A DNA stretch of 5,342 bases from positions 1 to 5,342 of the forward strand of contig JAPPIL010000044.1 of assembly GCA_028877195.1 (NCBI GenBank), written 5' to 3'. The notes beneath the pieces are model-generated. The model worked only from the letters and a program-made list of their open reading frames with translations, was not told the origin of the DNA and ran no database searches. The position numbers were made by a program, and so were the translations under genes. Of the stretch, positions 5,190 through 5,342 are shown piece after piece. How positions within the stretch are numbered: position 1 is the first letter of the stretch; each line of letters starts with the position of its first letter. The stretch comes from Pseudomonadota bacterium (GTDB lineage: Bacteria > Bdellovibrionota_B > Oligoflexia > Oligoflexales > JAPPIL01).

Positions 5190-5302
5190 GTCTTAAGACA
5201 TATGCTGGTTTGAGTCGGAAACAAAATTTTATTCGCTCGCTAACAGCTCGTCTCATAAATATTTTTTTCCGACTCTGATGATACCAGCATATGTCTTGCG
5301 AC
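5190..5302. repeat. 113-bp imperfect palindrome, nature unknown
   Basis: The outer arms are 20 bp, 5190-5209 and 5283-5302, and match in reverse complement at 18 positions. The inner 15 bp, AAGACATATGCTGGT, are perfect. After an asymmetric bulge (2 versus 7 bases), inner arms GAGTCGGAAA (5212-5221) and TTTCCGACTC (5266-5275) pair perfectly over 10 bp. The 44-base AT-rich loop includes AAAATTTT. No gene is seen from 5079 to 5342. Candidates are a miniature inverted-repeat element, a structured RNA or a recombination or binding site; none is proven. A smaller dyad, TATAC/GTATA, follows at 5303-5319. Confidence 0.75.
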
Positions 5303-5342
5303 TATACAAATGCTGTATAAGAACATGCTTTGCTTGTCCGCA

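Noticed and set aside
5042..5278. Short frames over the right-end hairpins on both strands
   Set aside because: They translate T tracts and inverted repeats into low-complexity peptides, and the minus frame overlaps the BolA-family gene.
5190..5302. Integron attC site
   Set aside because: The required end boxes (RYYYAAC and GTTRRRY) are not found at the proper places, and no integrase of that type is present.
5190..5302. Retron non-coding RNA
   Set aside because: No reverse transcriptase gene is visible; sequence beyond 5342 would be needed to reopen this.
1..5342. CRISPR array, tRNA, rRNA or insertion sequence
   Set aside because: I saw no regularly spaced repeats with spacers, no cloverleaf or rRNA motifs, and no transposase frame.

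Overview
The window looks like a chromosomal or accessory stretch from a Gram-negative bacterium. Two genes encode proteins with lipoprotein signal peptides, one encodes a cleavable Sec-type secreted protein, and one encodes a BolA-family protein. Base composition is moderate throughout, and I see no sharp shift that would mark an island edge. The lineage cannot be fixed. The BolA protein (GTGDHW and QHKLVY motifs) and the TPR-like protein with units of about 70 residues starting at Trp recall sequences I know from deltaproteobacterial/myxobacterial-type genomes, but that is an impression from memory.

Layout: (1) 1-945, minus: the start of a von Willebrand A (VWA) lipoprotein that runs off the left edge. 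(2) 946-1072: a divergent control region with a perfect palindrome. (3) 1073-2177, plus: a small six-cysteine secreted protein, followed 43 bp later by a small serine recombinase whose 3' end carries a perfect 13-bp inverted repeat. (4) 2178-2251: a short convergent spacer. (5) 3990-2252, minus: a TetR-family regulator followed 20 bp later by a TPR-like helical-repeat protein, probably one operon. (6) 4668-4159, minus: a lipoprotein with an acidic, Lys/Arg-free linker and a C-terminal SH3-like domain. (7) 4669-4850: a second divergent control region. (8) 4851-5078, plus: a BolA-family protein with two probable tandem intrinsic terminators. (9) 5079-5342: non-coding DNA with T-tract repeats, a strong GC hairpin and a 113-bp imperfect palindrome.

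How the genes work together: the clearest unit is TetR plus TPR protein, with a candidate autoregulatory site at the TetR promoter. The secreted protein and the recombinase are co-oriented and close, so co-transcription is possible, but no functional link is visible. The two lipoproteins and the secreted protein make the window rich in cell-envelope products. I found no CRISPR array, tRNA, rRNA, insertion sequence or recognisable defence system. The features most open to being new are the right-end palindrome, the inverted repeat closing the recombinase gene, and the secreted protein/orphan recombinase pair.
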